Counted from the first letter of the stretch, positions 1-5,821 are shown. The stretch: 6,234 nucleotides of DNA from Candidatus Bathyarchaeota archaeon (GCA_020697635.1 JAEHCT010000084.1:1-6234); one strand, 5' to 3'. Numbers and translations: made by a program. The notes: generated from the sequence alone by a model not told the origin.

Positions 1-752
1 GTGTCTACGGTCATGAAGAATCTGGGGCGACCATCGGGAAGCCTTTCATCCTCATGGAAAGAATCCCCGGAAAGACGTTGGACGCCACTTACAGGAACGA
101 GACACACGAGGAGCTTCAGAGAGGCTTAAACAGGTTAATCAAGCTGTTTGTATGGCTCCACCGACTCGATGTCACTCCTTTCAAGGATGTCCCGGGATTA
201 TCGTACACCGGTGACCACATCCAAGACAGTCTTGACTGGTACGGGAGAACAGCTCAGGGGCACCTGCAGTGGTTGAAGCCTGTCGTGGACTGGTTGACGG
301 AACGCAAGCCGTACATCGACGCAGCCCCCCCTTCGCTTGTCCACATGGACTACCATGGGATGAACGTCATGTTGAGGGAGGACGGCTCGGAGGCCGTCAT
401 CGACTGGAGCGCGTCCAGGATCGGGGACCACAGGATGGACCTCGGCGGGACCATGCTTCTGTACACGACGTTCGGCGGGGAGATGTTCAGAGACCCCATC
501 CTCGCTATATATACCGAGCAAAGCGGGATGGAGGTCGCGGACATCGAGTACTTCGAGGTCATGGCCGCCACGAGGAGGATCATCGACTTCGCCGTGACCA
601 TGGAGGGCGGCGTCGGCTCGGTGGGGCTGAAGCCTGAGGTGGTCGAGATGATGAAGGAATCGAAGGAACACTACCAGAGAGTCCACGGCGTCCTCACGGC
701 GAGGACAGGCATCCGGCTAGACGAGTTCGCCGAAGCACTGGACTCGATTTAG
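1..752 (+). CDS. APH-family phosphotransferase (5' end outside window)
   Basis: The reading frame is open from the first complete codon at position 3, so the gene enters from the left and about 249 residues are visible. The visible start contains PFILMERIPGKTL, the end of the kinase N-lobe plus hinge typical of aminoglycoside/choline-kinase-like phosphotransferases (APH). The catalytic loop is LVHMDYHGMNVML (about nt 336-374): this is the HxDxxxxN Brenner motif, with the catalytic Asp at nt 348-350 and the metal-binding Asn at nt 363-365. AVIDWS follows, with the metal-binding Asp at nt 402-404, and then the DLG at about nt 441-449. These proteins transfer a phosphate from ATP or GTP to a hydroxyl of a small molecule in the cytoplasm. 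The family is broad (sugars, amino alcohols, antibiotics), and nothing here fixes the substrate, so antibiotic resistance should not be assumed. It converges with the next gene, 84 bp away. Family assignment is firm; the specific role is unknown. Confidence 0.9.
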   Translation, partial: VYGHEESGATIGKPFILMERIPGKTLDATYRNETHEELQRGLNRLIKLFVWLHRLDVTPFKDVPGLSYTGDHIQDSLDWYGRTAQGHLQWLKPVVDWLTERKPYIDAAPPSLVHMDYHGMNVMLREDGSEAVIDWSASRIGDHRMDLGGTMLLYTTFGGEMFRDPILAIYTEQSGMEVADIEYFEVMAATRRIIDFAVTMEGGVGSVGLKPEVVEMMKESKEHYQRVHGVLTARTGIRLDEFAEALDSI

Positions 753-836
753 GCACGGTCCTAGCGACCCCGAGACTGAAGTGGAACCTACCCTGTATAG
801 ATTAGGATGGCACCGAGCCCGCCACGGTTTCTATAG

Positions 837-1682
837 TTACTTTCTCTCGAACTTCTGTATCCTGCTGCCTTCCAAGGTCTCCCCCACGTAGAGGTCTCCC
901 CTGGAGTCGACCCACGCGCAGTGAGGCGCGATGAAGAGCCCCGGCTCCCTGCTCTTCTCCCCGCCCCACCTGGCGACGACCCGTCCCTCCATGTCCAGTA
1001 TGCTGAACCTGGCCTGGAGCTCAGGTACATACACAAGCTCGTCGTCGACGTAGACGCCGCAGGGTTGGCGGAGGCCGGTCCACTCCGTTATGTACTCCCC
1101 GTCCGGCGAGAATATCTGTATCCTGTGGTTCTGCCTGTCCGCGACAAACACCCGTCCATCCGCTACCACCCACACGTCGTGGACTATCTCGAACTGGCCC
1201 GGCCCGGAGCCGTGCTTCCCCCACGAGAACAGGAGCTCGCCGCTCCTAGAGTACTTGTGGACCCTGGCGTTCCCGTAGCCGTCCGAGACATACATCTCGC
1301 CGCCAGGCGCAATCGCCACGTCCGTGGGCCTGTTGAAGGGCTCCCCCTCCCCGCCGGGCTGATCCTTGGTCCCCCACATGCGGAGGAGCTCTCCGCCAAG
1401 GGTGAACTTCCTGACGGTGTGGTCCCTGTAGTCCGAGACGTAGGCGACCTCGCCGTCGATGTAGAGACCGTGAGGGGCGTTGAAGACCCCCTCACCCCAT
1501 GAACCCTTGAAGGAGCCGTCGCTGCCGAACACTATCAGGGGGTGCTCGCCCCTGTTGAGGACATAGACGTCGTCACGTGAGTCGACGGCGACCCCTATGA
1601 CGCGTCCGAAGCTCCACCCCTCAGGGAGCCTGCCCCACCCCTCGACTGCCTCGTACCTGAGCTTATCAGAGCCAAAACTCAT
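837..1682 (-). CDS. Six-bladed NHL beta-propeller, PAL-like (peptidyl-amidoglycolate lyase-like)
   Basis: A 281-residue soluble protein made almost entirely of six NHL blades, each ending in a strand such as VYVLNRGEH, AYVSDYRDHT, MYVSDGYGNAR, VFVADRQNHRI, VYVPELQ or LYVGETLEG. The closest known family is the lyase half of peptide-amidating enzymes (PAL), which splits a C-terminal alpha-hydroxyglycine into peptide amide plus glyoxylate. Residues R44, H71, Y136, H168, R183 and H254 sit in contexts (NRGEH, PHG, SDGYGNAR, VHD, ADRQNHRIQ, PHC) that match, from memory, the catalytic Arg/Tyr and three Zn-ligand His of rat PAL. No signal peptide is visible, so it is probably cytoplasmic. The frame extends upstream to a TTG at 1754 and an ATG at 1733. 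The ATG at 1682 is preferred because GAGGAG lies 8 nt upstream and because relatives begin MxFGS...YEVVEGWGKLPEGW. It is divergent from the enolase-family gene. True PAL activity is an inference; a related lyase, lactonase or hydrolase is possible. Confidence 0.85.
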   Translation of the reverse strand: MSFGSDKLRYEAVEGWGRLPEGWSFGRVIGVAVDSRDDVYVLNRGEHPLIVFGSDGSFKGSWGEGVFNAPHGLYIDGEVAYVSDYRDHTVRKFTLGGELLRMWGTKDQPGGEGEPFNRPTDVAIAPGGEMYVSDGYGNARVHKYSRSGELLFSWGKHGSGPGQFEIVHDVWVVADGRVFVADRQNHRIQIFSPDGEYITEWTGLRQPCGVYVDDELVYVPELQARFSILDMEGRVVARWGGEKSREPGLFIAPHCAWVDSRGDLYVGETLEGSRIQKFERK

Positions 1683-1690
1683 GAAACCCA

Positions 1691-1696
1691 CTCCTC
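1691..1696 (-). promoter_or_regulatory. Ribosome binding site deciding the NHL-protein start
   Basis: On the minus strand the sequence reads GAGGAG, 8 nt before the ATG at 1682. It favours this start over the in-frame ATG at 1733 and the TTG at 1754, for which I see no comparable site. Confidence 0.6.
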
Positions 1697-1718
1697 TACT
1701 TGAGTCACCCGTATGTCT

Positions 1719-1727
1719 GATAAAATC
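1719..1727 (-). promoter_or_regulatory. Candidate TATA box for the NHL-protein gene
   Basis: The minus strand reads GATTTTATC here. With the usual archaeal spacing of about 26 nt, transcription would start near 1697, just at the GAGGAG ribosome binding site, giving a leader of about 15 nt. A second candidate is the TTTAAAC around 1760-1767 on the same strand, which would give a leader of about 55 nt. The choice is not settled by sequence alone. Confidence 0.4.
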
Positions 1728-1770
1728 TCGCATCGAGCCAAGCCCCCAGAACAACCTTGTTTAAACCTGA

Positions 1771-1776
1771 TATATT
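1771..1776 (+). promoter_or_regulatory. TATA box for the enolase-family gene
   Basis: TATATT lies within the short inverted repeat CTGA-TATAT-TCAG (1767-1779). Its centre is about 26 nt before 1799, so transcription is expected to begin at or next to the GTG codon, suggesting a leaderless mRNA. The nearby TTTAAA (1760-1765) is an alternative box and may serve the opposite strand. Confidence 0.5.
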
Positions 1777-1783
1777 CAGTCGA

Positions 1784-1797
1784 TGAGATTTATCTCA
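1784..1797. promoter_or_regulatory. Operator-like palindrome
   Basis: TGAGAT-TT-ATCTCA has perfect 6-bp arms around a 2-bp centre. It sits between the TATA box and the predicted start at 1799, where a bound regulator would block polymerase or TFB. A degraded relative, TGATAAAATCTC (1718-1729), overlaps the candidate TATA box of the divergent gene, so one regulator might act on both. No regulator gene is visible in the window. Confidence 0.35.
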
Positions 1798-1798
1798 G

Positions 1799-2938
1799 GT
1801 GTGTGAGTTGAGGATCAAAGAGATCGAGATCATCCCCGTGGACATGCCGCGGTGCAAGGTGCTGAAGCTAGCCCGGTACGGTAACCTGGGGGAAGGCGAG
1901 CCCTTCGAGTTCATACTGACGCGGGTGCACACGGACGAGGGCGTCACCGGGGTGGGCGAGGTGCCGCCGCTTCCGCCGCTCTCCCCGGAGTCACAGCCCG
2001 TGGTCGCAGCCGTCATAAAGAAGTGGCTGGCCCCCAACGTCCTGGGCCTGGACCCCTTCGAGACCGAGGAGATATGGGCGAGGATGGACTACTACGCGCC
2101 CACATACAGCATGGCTAAGGCCGCCATAGACATGGCTCTTTGGGACATCAAGGGAAAGACGCTCGGAGTGCCCGTGCACCGGCTGCTTGGCGGGTCACCG
2201 CCTGAGAAGATACCCAACGTGGCACTCATCGGCCTCGGTGAGCCGGCGGAAGTGGCCTCGACCGCCGAGGGGCTCACAGCCGAGGGCTACACGGGGATCA
2301 GGCTCAAGATCGGTCCCGGCCAGGACGTGGAGTGCACAGCCGCCGTCCGTGAGGCGGTCGGCGACGACGTCTCGCTGAGGGTAGACTGCAACCAGGGGTA
2401 TGGCGTCGCCGACGCCGTGAAGATGATACGGGCCGTCGAGCCTTACGGCGTCGAGGCGGTGGAGCAGCCCACGGTGTGGTGGGACTTCGCGTCCCTCGCC
2501 GAGGTCGCGGCCGCCGTGGACACCCCCATACTGCCCCACGAGTCCATGTACCTGCTCTCGGACGTCAAGAACCTCATAGACGTGGGCGCCGTCGGGGTGC
2601 TGGGCCTCAAGACCTACAGGCCGTGGGGCGGAGTCACCGGGGCCAGGAGGCTGCTTGAGATGGCCCGGGTGATGAACATCCCGTGCATGTTCCACGACGA
2701 CGTGGAGATGGGCGTCAGCCTCGCCGCCGCCACACAGATAATCTCGGCGTACAGGCGTGTCATCACCCACAAGTGCGAGCTGTCTGGGTTCCCCGAGTGG
2801 ATGAAGGACGACGTCGTCAAGAAGCCCATCAGGTTCGAGGGCGGCTTCGTCCACGTGCCGGACGGCCCGGGGCTGGGCGTGGAGCTCGACGACTCCAAGC
2901 TGGAGAAGTACGCGAAGGAGATCGTCACCCTCAGGTGA
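1799..2938 (+). CDS. Mandelate racemase/muconate-lactonizing enzyme family protein (enolase superfamily)
   Basis: A 379-residue enzyme of usual family length. Residues 1-130 are the capping domain, including the signature AKAAIDMALWDIKGKTLG (about 106-123). A (beta/alpha)7-beta barrel follows. Visible active-site positions: RLK with K170 on strand 2 (the general base of the KxK motif, first Lys replaced by Arg 168); metal ligands D196 (RVDCNQ), E222 (VEQP) and E248 (PHES); and K271 in GLKTYRPWGG on strand 6. A Lys on each face is the pattern of the MLE subgroup (epimerases, N-acylamino-acid racemases, OSB synthase, cycloisomerases) and not of mandelate racemase proper, which uses a His/Asp pair. 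The enzyme removes a proton alpha to a carboxylate, with Mg2+ holding the enolate. The start is GTG 1799 if the mRNA is leaderless. TTG 1808, with AGGTG 6 nt upstream, gives MRIKEIEIIPV, which fits relatives equally well. The M81 gene lies 121 bp downstream. The substrate is unknown; racemization or epimerization of an acyl-amino acid or dipeptide is a reasonable guess. Confidence 0.9.
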   Translation: MCELRIKEIEIIPVDMPRCKVLKLARYGNLGEGEPFEFILTRVHTDEGVTGVGEVPPLPPLSPESQPVVAAVIKKWLAPNVLGLDPFETEEIWARMDYYAPTYSMAKAAIDMALWDIKGKTLGVPVHRLLGGSPPEKIPNVALIGLGEPAEVASTAEGLTAEGYTGIRLKIGPGQDVECTAAVREAVGDDVSLRVDCNQGYGVADAVKMIRAVEPYGVEAVEQPTVWWDFASLAEVAAAVDTPILPHESMYLLSDVKNLIDVGAVGVLGLKTYRPWGGVTGARRLLEMARVMNIPCMFHDDVEMGVSLAAATQIISAYRRVITHKCELSGFPEWMKDDVVKKPIRFEGGFVHVPDGPGLGVELDDSKLEKYAKEIVTLR

Positions 2939-3030
2939 GGCACCCCCGGCTTAATCGCCCCTCATTTCTTTCCTATGACATCTGTCTCGCTGTCTTCGCG
3001 GATCGTCAATACTTACAGGTTTGCCTCATG

Positions 3031-3038
3031 TTATATAC
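3031..3038 (+). promoter_or_regulatory. TATA box for the M81/MlrC gene
   Basis: TTATATAC is centred about 26 nt before the ATG at 3060, which predicts a leaderless transcript. GAGGT at 3044-3048 is 11 nt from the ATG and would lie upstream of the transcript start, so it is probably not used. A separate promoter implies the gene can be expressed without the upstream enolase gene. The 121-bp gap before the ATG otherwise holds only pyrimidine-rich sequence (about 2963-2973) that might end the upstream transcript. Confidence 0.5.
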
Positions 3039-3059
3039 GGCTAGAGGTCAGGTTTTACC

Positions 3060-4520
3060 ATGTCAGGTTATCGTGTTGTCATCGGCGGCATGTCGCATGA
3101 GACCAACACCTTCAGCACCGTGAAGACGACGCTAGAGGATTTTCGCCCCATCTACGGCGACGAGATCGTGGAGACCCTCAAAGGGACGCGGAGCGGCATA
3201 GGCGGCTACTTCGACGTACTGGAGCGTGAGGGCTTCGAGTATCTACCAACCATCAAGGCTGGTGCCACGCCGGCGGGGCCCCTCAGGAACGAGGATTACT
3301 GGGAGATAGTGGAGGAGATCAAGGCGGGGATCAGAGGCGCGGGGAAGATAGACGGCGTTCTCCTCGCCCTCCACGGCGCCATGATCGCGGAGGATGTCCC
3401 CGAGGCGGAGGGGACTCTGCTCCGCGAGGTCAAGGCGCTGGTGGGCGAAACCCCCGTCATCATCACCCTGGACCTCCACGGCCTCATCTCGAAGATGATG
3501 GTGGAGCACTGCGACGCCATCTACGGCTACGACACCAACCCCCACGTGGACATGTACGAGAGAGGCGTAGAGGCCGCCGAGGCCATGGTCAGGACGGTGC
3601 GCGGCGAGATCAGGCCCGTCGTCGCACACAGGAAGCTCAGGATGGTGCCGCCGACGATAAACCAGCGCACCGCGGAGGGGCCGATGGTGAAGCTGCTGGA
3701 GACGGCGAGGCGCATGGAGGGGCAGCCAGGCGTCCTCAACGTATGCCTCTTCCCTGCGTTCCCCTACGCAGACGTGGATAGGGTGGGCTCGGCGGTGGTG
3801 GCCGTCACGGACGACGACCCGGGGCTGGCCCAGAGGCTCTGCGACGAGCTGGGGGAGCAGATGTGGGGCCTCAGGGAGGAGTTCCTGAAGCCGCTAACCC
3901 CCATCGTGGAGGCGGTTAAGACGGCGATGGACGCCCCCGAGGGCCCGATCATACTCGCAGACGTGGCGGATAACCCAGGCGGAGGAGCCCCGGGGGACGG
4001 TACCGAGATACTCAGGGAGCTGCTGAAGCAGGGCGCCGAGAACGTGGGCGTCGCGTGCATCAAGGACCCCGAGGCGGTGGCTAAAGCGATAGAGGTGGGC
4101 GTACGGGGAACCCTGAGCATGGATATCGGCGGCAAGACCGACAAGCATCACGGGAAGCCCCTCAGGGTGAAAGGCACAGTCCGCACCATCACCGACGGCA
4201 GGTTCATCCACAAAGCCATGGCCGTCGGGGTCCCCGCCGACGTGGGCAGGACAGCAGTCATCGACGTTCAGGGCATCGAGATAATCCTCACCGAGAGGAG
4301 CCACGCCCCCAACGACCCCGAGGTCTACAGGCGTAACGGCGTCGAGCCTACGGACAAGAAGATACTGGTGCTGAAGAGCCGGGGCCACTTCAGGGCCGCC
4401 TACGAGCCCTTCAGCAGGGCGGTATTCGAGGTGGACGCGCCTGGGCTGACCACGCCGAACCTTGAGTGGTTCACCTACAGAAACATACCGAGGCCCATCT
4501 GGCCCTTCGATAAAATCTGA
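3060..4520 (+). CDS. M81-family metallohydrolase, MlrC-like
   Basis: A 486-residue protein of full family length, with the M81 N-terminal domain (about 1-295) and the MlrC C-terminal domain (about 300-480). Signatures in order: GGMSHETNTFS (9-19), LLALHGAM (101-108), ITLDLHGLIS (135-144), GYDTNPHVDMYERG (156-169), ILADVADNPGGGAPGDGT (298-315), and the closing IPRPIWPFD (476-484). D138, H140 and H162 are the likely metal ligands. E111 and the D304-N305 pair match other conserved active-site positions of the family. The namesake MlrC from Sphingomonas hydrolyses linearized microcystin and its tetrapeptide. Most members are in organisms that never meet microcystin, so the substrate here is open and a peptide or amide bond is only the best family-based guess. 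The ATG at 3060 gives the canonical N-terminus. Its GC-rich composition matches genes at 837-2938 and differs from the Alba block downstream. Confidence 0.92.
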   Translation: MSGYRVVIGGMSHETNTFSTVKTTLEDFRPIYGDEIVETLKGTRSGIGGYFDVLEREGFEYLPTIKAGATPAGPLRNEDYWEIVEEIKAGIRGAGKIDGVLLALHGAMIAEDVPEAEGTLLREVKALVGETPVIITLDLHGLISKMMVEHCDAIYGYDTNPHVDMYERGVEAAEAMVRTVRGEIRPVVAHRKLRMVPPTINQRTAEGPMVKLLETARRMEGQPGVLNVCLFPAFPYADVDRVGSAVVAVTDDDPGLAQRLCDELGEQMWGLREEFLKPLTPIVEAVKTAMDAPEGPIILADVADNPGGGAPGDGTEILRELLKQGAENVGVACIKDPEAVAKAIEVGVRGTLSMDIGGKTDKHHGKPLRVKGTVRTITDGRFIHKAMAVGVPADVGRTAVIDVQGIEIILTERSHAPNDPEVYRRNGVEPTDKKILVLKSRGHFRAAYEPFSRAVFEVDAPGLTTPNLEWFTYRNIPRPIWPFDKI

Positions 4521-4646
4521 TCCATTCACCCTTAGACGTGAAGCCACTTTTCCTACTGATTGGAAAGACTGTATCTTCCAGGAGATATTAGATGGCCCAA
4601 TGGTTTATCGCCCGGAATTCTTCTCATTTTTCTGATACGAGTGATG

Positions 4647-4665
4647 TTTAAATACTTTAATATAA
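4647..4665 (+). promoter_or_regulatory. Promoter region (TATA boxes) for the Alba operon
   Basis: Two overlapping AT-rich boxes, TTTAAATA (4647-4654) and TTTAATATAA (4656-4665), lie upstream of alba. They predict transcription starts near 4676 or 4686 and a leader of about 57-67 nt, longer than for the metabolic genes. The rest of the 4521-4646 gap shows no gene. It has short T-runs at 4548-4551 and 4627-4631 that could end the M81 transcript. Confidence 0.5.
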
Positions 4666-4742
4666 CAAGGCGCTAGTTAGATATGCCAAAGCGTTCTTCT
4701 TTCTAGCAAACTGATCAACGCTGCGAACAGGTAGTGAACATC

Positions 4743-5018
4743 ATGTCGTCAGAAAATACAGTCTTTATCGGTCGGAAACCGATACTTAACTACTGTACAG
4801 CCGTCCTCGAGGTTCTGAGAAACAGTGACACAGTCGTCATGAAGGCGAGAGGAGCGGCTATAAGCACCGCCGTAGACGTGGCCGAGGTCACCAGAAGCAG
4901 GTTCTTGTCTGATCTCAAGGTAGATTTAATTGAGATTGGTACCGAGGAGTTGACCACGGAGGAGGGAAGACTCAGGAACGTCAGCACAATAAAGATTGTG
5001 ATGAATAACATTAAGTGA
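4743..5018 (+). CDS. albA: Alba chromatin protein
   Basis: A 91-residue protein closely matching archaeal Alba (Sso10b type): N-terminal SSENTVFIGRKPILNY, the central RGAAISTAVDVAEVTRSRF, and the C-terminal RNVSTIKIVM strand. Alba dimers coat and bridge DNA and also bind RNA. The GRKP loop (10-13) is the DNA-contact site, and R11 occupies the position of the lysine acetylated in Sulfolobus Alba (GKKP). The frame can begin at GTG 4734, but ATG 4743 gives the standard MSSEN N-terminus and has AGGT about 10 nt upstream. It is followed 19 nt later by the cold-shock/HhH gene, so the two are probably co-transcribed. Identification is firm. Confidence 0.96.
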   Translation: MSSENTVFIGRKPILNYCTAVLEVLRNSDTVVMKARGAAISTAVDVAEVTRSRFLSDLKVDLIEIGTEELTTEEGRLRNVSTIKIVMNNIK

Positions 5019-5024
5019 GATGAA

Positions 5025-5030
5025 GAGGAG
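5025..5030 (+). promoter_or_regulatory. Ribosome binding site for the cold-shock/HhH gene
   Basis: GAGGAG lies 7 nt before the GTG at 5038. It sits inside the apparent coding sequence if ATG 5020 is taken as the start, so it argues that translation begins at GTG 5038. Confidence 0.65.
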
Positions 5031-5037
5031 AAAACAA

Positions 5038-5565
5038 GTGAAGGGAAAAATCAAGAAATATCTGTCGTATAGAGGATACGGATTCATAGAGTATGAAGAT
5101 AGCGAGAAGGACATCTTCTTTCATTCATCAAACTTTCAATCCACTGAGATTCCGAGCGAGGGCCAGGAAGTAGAGTTCAGGCTCATAGACACCCCGAAGG
5201 GAAAAGAGGCCGTCGACGTCAAGGTTATACCACCCGGCGTCGAGCAGGTTTCGGATGAACCCACTGAGACTGAGCAAGTTTCGGATGAACCCACTGAGAC
5301 TGAGCAAGTTTCGGATGAACCCACTGAGGCTGAGCAGATACCTGAAACGGGTACAGACTTGGGTGAGCTGAACGGCGTTGGACCCAAGTACCTAGAGCTG
5401 TTGAAGGCCGCCGGAATAAACTCCGTCGAATCGATCAAGGAGTATGCACCGGAGGTGCTGTTGGCCAACTTGTTGGCGGTCAACGAAGCCCAAGGGATAA
5501 CCAAGCGGCCTCCTAAGCTGCCTCTCGTGAAGGAATGGATCCAAGCCGCAACTGACTTAGGCTAG
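5038..5565 (+). CDS. Cold-shock domain protein with acidic repeat linker and C-terminal helix-hairpin-helix domain
   Basis: A 175-residue protein in three parts. Residues 1-66 form a cold-shock OB fold, starting MKGKIKKYL, with RNP1-like GYGFIE (13-18) and RNP2-like IFFHS (26-30), which bind single-stranded RNA or DNA. Residues 69-98 are three copies of the acidic decapeptide EQVSDEPTET, likely a flexible linker. Residues about 106-175 begin LNGVGPKYLELLKAAGI, a classic helix-hairpin-helix that contacts the nucleic-acid backbone without sequence specificity, and end in a KEWIQAA helix common in archaeal DUF4332-like/HhH modules. The upstream in-frame ATG (5020, one base after the alba stop) adds MKRRKQ. 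GTG 5038 is preferred because of its strong ribosome binding site and the fit to cold-shock N-termini. Position between alba and S30e suggests an RNA chaperone or nucleoid/translation role; this is an inference. Domain calls are firm. Confidence 0.9.
   Translation: MKGKIKKYLSYRGYGFIEYEDSEKDIFFHSSNFQSTEIPSEGQEVEFRLIDTPKGKEAVDVKVIPPGVEQVSDEPTETEQVSDEPTETEQVSDEPTEAEQIPETGTDLGELNGVGPKYLELLKAAGINSVESIKEYAPEVLLANLLAVNEAQGITKRPPKLPLVKEWIQAATDLG
5242..5340 (+). repeat. In-frame 30-bp tandem repeat (three units plus partial fourth)
   Basis: Units are 5242-5271, 5272-5301 and 5302-5331, followed by a 9-bp partial copy (5332-5340). Units 1 and 2 differ at one base (G to A, sixth base) and units 2 and 3 at one base (A to G near the end, turning Thr into Ala). 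The period is a multiple of three, so copy changes would lengthen or shorten the acidic linker without breaking the frame. Confidence 0.95.
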
Positions 5566-5582
5566 GCTTTCTCGTTTGATGT

Positions 5583-5590
5583 CTTTAAAG
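5583..5590 (+). promoter_or_regulatory. Possible internal TATA box before S30e
   Basis: CTTTAAAG lies in the 45-bp gap after the cold-shock/HhH stop codon. At normal spacing it would start transcription near 5612, on top of the SD sequence, which would remove that site from the message. It therefore conflicts with the strong SD and may be chance; read-through from the alba promoter is the alternative. Confidence 0.25.
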
Positions 5591-5605
5591 GGTTACCCCC
5601 GAGTT

Positions 5606-5614
5606 AGGAGGTGA
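5606..5614 (+). promoter_or_regulatory. Extended Shine-Dalgarno sequence of S30e
   Basis: AGGAGGTGA is a nine-base perfect complement to the usual 16S rRNA 3' tail. It contains the only conventional start codon (GTG 5611) of the S30e frame. The codon 8 nt after GGAGG is GTA 5620, directly before PTHGS, and ATA 5617 is 5 nt after it. Confidence 0.75.
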
Positions 5615-5793
5615 AAATAGTACCCACACACGGATCGCTGACGAAGGCCGGGAAGGTCAGGGCGCAGACGCCTAACGTAGATAAAACGAGTAGAGTGAAG
5701 AGCACTGGACCCATTAGGAAGAACCACCGTAACTACCATAACAGGATTTTGTACCGGCCCGACGATCGGCGATACAGAAGAAGACGACGCTAA
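5611..5793 (+). CDS. rps30e: Small ribosomal subunit protein S30e (eS30)
   Basis: The sequence PTHGSLTKAGKVRAQTP near the start, RKNHRNYHNRILYRP near the end, and the strong basic bias identify eukaryote/archaeal-type S30e, a 30S subunit protein of about 50-60 residues. The tail RRYRRRRR is unusually arginine-rich. Relatives normally begin Met-Pro-Thr/Ser-His-Gly-Ser, so the true first codon should be the one before CCC 5623, which here is GTA. The coordinate given uses the upstream GTG 5611 (protein MKIVPTHGS, 60 residues), but that codon is inside the SD sequence. Initiation at ATA 5617 or GTA 5620 gives 58 or 57 residues. It lies 45 bp after the cold-shock/HhH gene in the same direction, followed by a T-tract terminator. 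The product assignment is firm, the start uncertain. Confidence 0.93.
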   Translation: MKIVPTHGSLTKAGKVRAQTPNVDKTSRVKSTGPIRKNHRNYHNRILYRPDDRRYRRRRR

Positions 5794-5821
5794 CCTCTAT
5801 AAATCTAATAGATAGACATCC

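Noticed and set aside
753..836. Gap between the convergent phosphotransferase and NHL genes
   Set aside because: I see no clear hairpin, T-tract or small gene in it.
2195..2854. Long minus-strand frame opposite the enolase-family gene (219 codons)
   Set aside because: It is a mirror of GC-rich coding sequence and has no family motif. The same applies to the frames opposite the M81 gene (3894-4547, 3243-3629) and the plus-strand frame opposite the NHL gene (921-1502).
5020..5037. ATG 5020 as start of the cold-shock/HhH gene, one base after the alba stop
   Set aside because: It has no clear ribosome binding site. The GAGGAG at 5025-5030 is spaced for GTG 5038, which gives the standard cold-shock N-terminus.
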